Source: an uncultured Eubacteriales bacterium
Lineage (GTDB): Bacteria; Bacillota; Clostridia; Oscillospirales; Acutalibacteraceae
DNA length: 64,000 nucleotides
NCBI GenBank assembly: GCA_934695425.1
Contig: CAKUVH010000001.1
Span: 152,982-216,981 of the forward strand
Reading direction: 5' to 3'
The notes under the pieces were generated by a model. It saw nothing but the letters and a program-made list of their open reading frames with translations, was not told the DNA's origin and did not search any database. Shown here piece by piece: positions 59,014-64,000 of the stretch. A program made the translations under genes and the position numbers. Every line of letters begins with the position of its first letter. Positions within the stretch are counted from its first letter, which is position 1.

Positions 59014-60045
59014 TTAGAATTTGCACTGTTCGTTTTGAAAATCGTGTTCGTGTGGATTCTTGTAACCCATGTGGCTATAGGCTGCAGGAGTTACACATCT
59101 TCCGCGAGGCGTCCTGCTGATAAATCCAATTTGCATCAAAAATGGCTCATAAACATCTTCTATGGTGATGGCTTCTTCTCCGATTGCCGAAGCTAAAGTT
59201 TCAAGCCCGACAGGCCCTCCTCCATAGTATGAAATTATAGTATCTATTATTCTTCGGTCGTTTGTATCTAGACCTAATTCATCTACTCCCAGGCGGTCCA
59301 AAGCATCCTTGGCTATTTTGTAAGTTATTTCTCCTGAATTTAGAACCTGAGCAAAATCACGTACGCGTTTTAATAATCTGTTTGCGATACGAGGCGTTCC
59401 TCTGGAACGAGAAGCTATTTCTAAACTTCCGTCATTGCTGATTTCTATTCCCAGTATGCTTGCGCTTCTTTTTATTATTTTTGAAAGTTCTTCCGGTGTG
59501 TACATTTCGAGCCTTAATACAACTCCAAATCTGTCTCTCAGAGGCGCGGTGAGTTGACCCGCTCGAGTTGTCGCACCGATGAGAGTGAATTTGGAAAGAG
59601 GAAGGTGATAAGAGGTTGCCATTTGTCCTTTTCCGGTCACTATATCAATCGCAAAATCTTCCATAGCGGGGTAAAGTATTTCTTCTACGCTTCGGGAAAG
59701 TCTATGAATTTCATCTATAAACAAAACATCTCCCGGGGATAAATTTGTAAGCAATGCTGCCAAATCTCCGGGCTTTTCAATTGCAGGGCCCGAAGTTATT
59801 CGTATATTTACTCCCATTTCCTTTGCGATAATCATTGATAAAGTGGTTTTTCCAAGTCCCGGAGGGCCATATAAAAGCACGTGATCTAAAGGCTCTTTAC
59901 GGATTTTTGCTGCTTCTATGAATATTTTTAGATTTTCTTTTACTTTTTCTTGACCTATATATTCATTCAAATTTTGAGGTCTTAAAGGGTTGTCATTATC
60001 GAAATCTTCGGGTATTTCCGAAGGATTTATAATTCTGTCATCCAT
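59014..60045 (-). CDS. ruvB: Holliday junction branch migration ATPase RuvB
   Basis: A 343-residue hexameric motor. Walker A GPPGLGKTT, Walker B FIDEIHR, sensor GATTRAG and the C-terminal winged helix (FISRTPRGR). It starts three bases after the ruvA stop behind AAAGGAG. Confidence 0.98.
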   Translation of the reverse strand: MDDRIINPSEIPEDFDNDNPLRPQNLNEYIGQEKVKENLKIFIEAAKIRKEPLDHVLLYGPPGLGKTTLSMIIAKEMGVNIRITSGPAIEKPGDLAALLTNLSPGDVLFIDEIHRLSRSVEEILYPAMEDFAIDIVTGKGQMATSYHLPLSKFTLIGATTRAGQLTAPLRDRFGVVLRLEMYTPEELSKIIKRSASILGIEISNDGSLEIASRSRGTPRIANRLLKRVRDFAQVLNSGEITYKIAKDALDRLGVDELGLDTNDRRIIDTIISYYGGGPVGLETLASAIGEEAITIEDVYEPFLMQIGFISRTPRGRCVTPAAYSHMGYKNPHEHDFQNEQCKF

Positions 60046-60047
60046 TT

Positions 60048-60650
60048 TTATACTCCTTTAGCCATACTCTTAAGTGTCATTTTTATCATATCTTCGGTAG
60101 ATAAATTACTGTCTAAACTTGAAATAAAAGGCATTACATCTTGATATGAATATCCTAGCGTCATTAAGGCGTTTGCTGCATTTTGATCGTTGGAGCTTGA
60201 GGGCATTATATTTTTAAATTTAGAATTGTTAGCTGAAGAATTTTTTGAAAATAATTTATCTTTAAGTTCAAGAACGATTCTTTTAGCGGTTTTTGCTCCT
60301 ATGCCACTCACAGATGTAAGGCTTTTGCTATCATCGGATGTGACTATAGAAGCCACTTTTTCTGAAGAAAATTGAGATAAAATAGCAAGAGCTGCCTTAG
60401 GGCCTACTCCCGAAACGGAAGTAAGCAATTTAAAGCAAGAAAGTTCATCTTTTTCAGAAAATCCGAATAAATCTACGGCATCTTGTCTGACGTTCATGTA
60501 TGTGTATACAAGTATATTAGTGTTCAAATTACTTTTAAAAGCTTCTTGAGTGTATGCCGAAGTCAAACATTTATAGCCGACTCCGCCGCATTCTACGACT
60601 ATATAATTATCCTCCATGCATAATAATGTACCTTTTAAACTATATATCAT
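60048..60650 (-). CDS. ruvA: Holliday junction DNA helicase subunit RuvA
   Basis: A 200-residue protein with the N-terminal OB domain (MIYSLKGTL), two helix-hairpin-helix motifs (LTSVSGVGPKAA and LTSVSGIGAKTA) and the C-terminal domain III that contacts RuvB. AGGAG precedes the ATG. Part of ruvCAB. Confidence 0.98.
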   Translation of the reverse strand: MIYSLKGTLLCMEDNYIVVECGGVGYKCLTSAYTQEAFKSNLNTNILVYTYMNVRQDAVDLFGFSEKDELSCFKLLTSVSGVGPKAALAILSQFSSEKVASIVTSDDSKSLTSVSGIGAKTAKRIVLELKDKLFSKNSSANNSKFKNIMPSSSNDQNAANALMTLGYSYQDVMPFISSLDSNLSTEDMIKMTLKSMAKGV

Positions 60651-60665
60651 ATTTACTCCTATTAA

Positions 60666-61169
60666 TTAAAAATTTCCTGTCTTTTTTACTATGTATTGAT
60701 AACCCAAAGAATTCGCATGACATATCGCAATAGCCAAGGCATCAGCTGTGTCATCCGGCTTGGGAATTTCTTTTAATCTTAGTAATCTTTGAGTCATTAG
60801 CATTATTTGAGGCTTTTGAGCTTTGCCGTATCCTGTCACCGCGGTTTTTACTTGCAGGGGAGTGTATTCATATATAGGAACTTTATATTTTTGTAATGAC
60901 AGCAAGATTACCCCACGGGCTTGAGCTACATCAATTGCGGTTTTATGATTATTTTGAAAATATAATTTCTCAATTGAAGCTACGTCGGGCTTATATAGTT
61001 TTATTATTTTTTCTAAGTCGTCAAAAATTATTTCAAGTCTTTCGGAAAATGTATTTTTCGGACTTGTAATTATGGCTCCGTAGTGTATGGGAGTGTATTT
61101 TGCGTTTTTAAATTCTATAATGCCGTATCCAAGAGTAGCATATCCCGGGTCTATTCCCAAAATTATCAT
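60666..61169 (-). CDS. ruvC: Crossover junction endodeoxyribonuclease RuvC
   Basis: A 167-residue Holliday junction resolvase. The acidic residues are visible in ILGIDPGYATLGYG, SIEKLYFQNN and DTADALAIAICH. AGGTGG precedes the ATG. The ruvC-ruvA-ruvB order is standard. Confidence 0.97.
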   Translation of the reverse strand: MIILGIDPGYATLGYGIIEFKNAKYTPIHYGAIITSPKNTFSERLEIIFDDLEKIIKLYKPDVASIEKLYFQNNHKTAIDVAQARGVILLSLQKYKVPIYEYTPLQVKTAVTGYGKAQKPQIMLMTQRLLRLKEIPKPDDTADALAIAICHANSLGYQYIVKKTGNF

Positions 61170-61228
61170 CTAATCCACCTCTAACCAATAGATTATATCA
61201 TGCTTAAAAAAATAAATAAATAATAATT

Positions 61229-63382
61229 TTAAAAGGTTTGAAATTGCTGTTTTAAGCGATTTGAAAATGTAGTGTACCTTAGTTTGGACCTGCTACTTTT
61301 CACGGCATTAATTATACATTCTCTGCGACCTATCAAAACGCAAACCTTTTTAGCTCTGGTTATGGCGGTATAAAGCAAATTTCTTTCCAGCATTATATGG
61401 TGATTTTTGTCCATGGGGATTATTATTATGGGGTATTCTCCTCCTTGGGATTTATGAATTGTGCAAGCGTATGCAAGCGTAATTTCATTGAGCTCAGAAA
61501 TATTATATTTTACAATTTTTGAATCAAAATTCACTTCCAAAAAATTTTCGTATTTATTTATGGAGGATATTATCCCTATATCACCATTGAAAATATCTTT
61601 ATCATAATTATTTTTTATTTGCATTACTTTGTCTTTGAGCTTGTATTCTATGGCATTATACGTAAGACTGAGGCTGTTTTTATTAACAGATGCTTGAAGG
61701 ATTCGATTTAAATTGTCAGTGCCTAAAATTCCTCTTTTCATAGGGCTGAGAACTTGAATGTCGGTAACCGGATTTACTTTATAGTAATTCGGAAGCCTTT
61801 TTGTATATAATTCTATAATTGTGTCAGCGCACTTTTGGCTGTTATTATTTTCGATAAAAAAGAAATCAGAATCGGATTTTATTTTTAAGTTAGGAATTTC
61901 CCCTTGATTTATTTTGTGTGAATTTATTATTATATCGCTGATTTTTGATTGCCTGTATATGTTATTCAATTTTATAATTGGCACGGTTTGAGAATCTATT
62001 ATATCACGTAAAACATTTCCGGGTCCTACCGACGGCAATTGGTTGGCATCTCCTATTAGTATAACTGTCATGCTGTCCGGAATGGCCTTAAAAAGATTGC
62101 TCATTAGTTTTATGTCTACCATAGACGCCTCGTCAACGATTAAAGCGTTTCCGGTCAATTTATTTAGACTATTTTTTCCAAGTCTTCCGCCTTCTTGGGC
62201 TTCTAAAAGCCTGTGAATGGTTTTGGCTTCTGATTTTGAAATTTCGGATAATCTTTTAGCGGCTCGTCCCGTGGGAGCGGTTAATATAATGTCTTTACCT
62301 CTGTTTTTAAATATATTTATAATAGCCTCGGTGATGGTTGTTTTTCCGACACCTGCTCCGCCTGTAATTACTGAAAAATTAGAAGATAAAACTGTATTTA
62401 TAGCTTCTTTTTGAGAATCGTCGTAATTTATTCCTATATCCTTTTCAACTTTATTTATTTCGGATTCATTTTCTTCTTTGCTGTACTTGAGAAAAACGGG
62501 GAAATCCATTATTGATTTGATTTTTTTAGCTAAAAAAATTTCTGAGTTATAAAAAATGGGCAAATATATTTTATCCTCTTCACAGATTACAATTTTTTCT
62601 TTTATGAGGTTTTCACAGACATCTTTAATTTTTTCGGTATTTACCTCTAAGATTTTTGAACATTTCTCTGCCAATTCCTCTGAAGGAATGTAACAATGTC
62701 CTTCTGTAGCGGATAAAGATTCTAAAATATAAATAATTCCTGCTTCACACCGTCTGTAGAAATCATTACCGAAATTTAAACTTTTTGCTATGCTGTCCGC
62801 TATTTTAAAATTAATTCCTTTTATGTCATAAATGAGGTCATATGGGTTATCTTTTATTTTGGAGATGCTTTCTTTACCGTAGACTTTAAAGATTTTTTGG
62901 GCAATAGTAGTGCCTAATCCCGCTTTGTTCAAAAGAAGTAACAAATCTTTGGAATCCTTTTGTGCGTCCCAGCTTTTTATTATTACATCTAGCTTTTTTG
63001 GACCTATTTTCGGAACTGACAAAAGTTTTTTAGGATCATTTTCTATGATATCAAAAATTCTATCGCCAAAAAATTTTACCATAGATTTTGCAAGAGCAGG
63101 GCCCACACCTTCAAGTGCTCCGCTGCCTAAATATAGTTCCATTTCGTGCTCAGTAGAGGGGAGGCCTATTTCGCAGTTGGTCACACTGAATTCTCTTCCA
63201 AATTCTTTATTTAATTTCCAATTTCCGGTAACAGTTATGGTATTTCCGATATTTATTTCAGGGAGATAGCCCGAAATTGTTATGAGTTTTTTATTTTCAT
63301 TGGAATATATTTTAACAACTTTGAAATCATTGTTTGTACTGCTGTAAATTACGCTTTCTATAATTCCGCTTATCTTTTCCAT
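61229..63382 (-). CDS. recD2: RecD2-type SF1B DNA helicase
   Basis: A 717-residue 5'-3' helicase. An N-terminal OB/HhH region (GSGALEGVGPALAKSMV, VPKIGPKKLDVI) is followed by Walker A GGAGVGKTT, VDEASMVD, GDANQLPSVGPG and the C-terminal ACTIHKSQGGEYP motif. RecD2 acts without RecBC in replication and repair. The ribosome binding site is G-rich but not canonical (GGGCGGG). Confidence 0.94.
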   Translation of the reverse strand: MEKISGIIESVIYSSTNNDFKVVKIYSNENKKLITISGYLPEINIGNTITVTGNWKLNKEFGREFSVTNCEIGLPSTEHEMELYLGSGALEGVGPALAKSMVKFFGDRIFDIIENDPKKLLSVPKIGPKKLDVIIKSWDAQKDSKDLLLLLNKAGLGTTIAQKIFKVYGKESISKIKDNPYDLIYDIKGINFKIADSIAKSLNFGNDFYRRCEAGIIYILESLSATEGHCYIPSEELAEKCSKILEVNTEKIKDVCENLIKEKIVICEEDKIYLPIFYNSEIFLAKKIKSIMDFPVFLKYSKEENESEINKVEKDIGINYDDSQKEAINTVLSSNFSVITGGAGVGKTTITEAIINIFKNRGKDIILTAPTGRAAKRLSEISKSEAKTIHRLLEAQEGGRLGKNSLNKLTGNALIVDEASMVDIKLMSNLFKAIPDSMTVILIGDANQLPSVGPGNVLRDIIDSQTVPIIKLNNIYRQSKISDIIINSHKINQGEIPNLKIKSDSDFFFIENNNSQKCADTIIELYTKRLPNYYKVNPVTDIQVLSPMKRGILGTDNLNRILQASVNKNSLSLTYNAIEYKLKDKVMQIKNNYDKDIFNGDIGIISSINKYENFLEVNFDSKIVKYNISELNEITLAYACTIHKSQGGEYPIIIIPMDKNHHIMLERNLLYTAITRAKKVCVLIGRRECIINAVKSSRSKLRYTTFSNRLKQQFQTF

Positions 63383-63500
63383 GAATAACCCGCCCTACAA
63401 ATATGTTTTATCCAGATTATTTTACCACTAATTGACCCGAATACCAAGATTTTAATCATTTGGTAAATAATATTATCAATATGATAGTTTGAAATTAGTG

Positions 63501-63529
63501 TTGATTTTCAGATAAAATTGTGTTAAAAT
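63501..63529 (+). promoter_or_regulatory. Promoter of radC
   Basis: TTGATT (63501-63506), 17-base spacer, TAAAAT (63524-63529), about 34 bases upstream of the TTG start. Confidence 0.6.
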
Positions 63530-63562
63530 ATAAATCACAAAATTAGTTAAGGAGGAATAAAA

Positions 63563-64000
63563 TTGCACGATGGACACAGAGACAGACTAAGAAAGAAATT
63601 TATTTTGGGCGGAATTGATGGCTGGCCGACCCACGAAGTGCTGGAATTATTGCTGTTTTATGCAATCGCACGAAGAAACACAAATGATATAGCTCATCGA
63701 TTACTTGAAAAATTTGGAAATTTTAATGGGGTATTTGAAGCGCCACTTGCCGTTTTAAAAGATGTTGACGGAATTGGAGAATCTACTGCTGTATTTTTAA
63801 AACTTATCGCAGCAGTTGCCAGAACTTATGCCGAGAGTCGTAACTCTTGCAATGAATCTACATCTTTGGAAAGTCTTTATAACAGCATTGCATTGAAATT
63901 TATAGGCAGAACTGAAGAAGTGGTGGTTTTAACGCTCCTGGACGCAAAAAGCAAAGTTCTTTTTAGCGACGTTATAAACAAAGGAAGCGTTAATTCGGTT
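63563..64000 (+). CDS. radC: RadC family protein, N-terminal part
   Basis: The frame starts with TTG seven bases after AAGGAGG and is open to the window end (146 codons). It shows the N-terminal RadC pattern: DGHRDRLRKKF, HEVLELLLFYAIARRNTND, then a helix-hairpin-helix-like DVDGIGESTAVFLK. The JAB/MPN metalloprotease-like domain begins near the end and is cut off. Despite the name, a direct role in DNA repair is not established. Confidence 0.9.
   Translation, partial: MHDGHRDRLRKKFILGGIDGWPTHEVLELLLFYAIARRNTNDIAHRLLEKFGNFNGVFEAPLAVLKDVDGIGESTAVFLKLIAAVARTYAESRNSCNESTSLESLYNSIALKFIGRTEEVVVLTLLDAKSKVLFSDVINKGSVNSV

Overview
The window is visibly AT-rich, densely coded Firmicutes DNA. A complete cotJABC spore-coat operon, ireB, yqeG, the ymfF/ymfH protease pair, ftsEX with a murein hydrolase, tarIJ-type genes and an FHA-SEDS protein point to a spore-forming Clostridia member, most likely Oscillospirales/Ruminococcaceae-like. 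No rRNA, tRNA, CRISPR or insertion sequence was seen. TTG start codons are frequent.

Layout. 1-1951: tail of a nitrate/sulfonate/taurine-type ABC importer. 2054-3055: cotJABC. 3142-8453: loosely packed accessory stretch with orphan secreted or cytoplasmic proteins, a lone large serine recombinase with a 52-codon companion, and a Nudix protein. 8575-10417 (minus): ireB, aroQ, yqeG and an S21 ribosomal protein with a long acidic repetitive N-terminal extension. 10672-21895: one long surface-polymer operon (GT2, LicD-like, small membrane protein, tarI-like, tarJ-like, GT4, polymerase/ligase, flippase) running into an FHA-SEDS glycosyltransferase and a class B PBP. 22008-25314: a bacitracin-type ABC exporter, then a separately transcribed S41 peptidase with a textbook double-glycine leader. 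25349-29053 (minus): lgt, ymfH, ymfF and a small membrane protein. 29236-37972: cdd, split transketolase, a GlmU-like uridylyltransferase lacking its acetyltransferase half, prs, pth, tlyA, nadK, pduL, rsmH and an ftsL-like gene. 38249-43899: PucR/CdaR-like regulator, ftsE, ftsX, an EnvC-like M23 hydrolase, a degenerate S41 protein, comF. 44028: secreted protein resembling ubiquitin-specific proteases. 44891-48626 (minus): nth, a small secreted protein, recR, ybaB, dnaX and SRP RNA. 48745-52219: SbcD/YhaO-YhaN pair. 52233-63382 (minus): recD2, ruvC, ruvA, ruvB, glmM, a methyltransferase, ecfA1, ecfA2, ecfT, truA and a DUF5711 gene. 63563-end: start of radC.

The most interesting items are: three genes (tlyA, pduL, DUF5711) whose Shine-Dalgarno lies too far from the start codon but is separated from it by a hairpin that would restore normal spacing; a secreted USP-like protein; the S41 peptidase with a GG leader followed by a second hydrophobic export-like segment; the extended S21; and a LicD-tarI-tarJ set that suggests ribitol-phosphate decoration of a surface polymer. 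Functional assignments rest on motif recognition by eye; no database or folding program was run.
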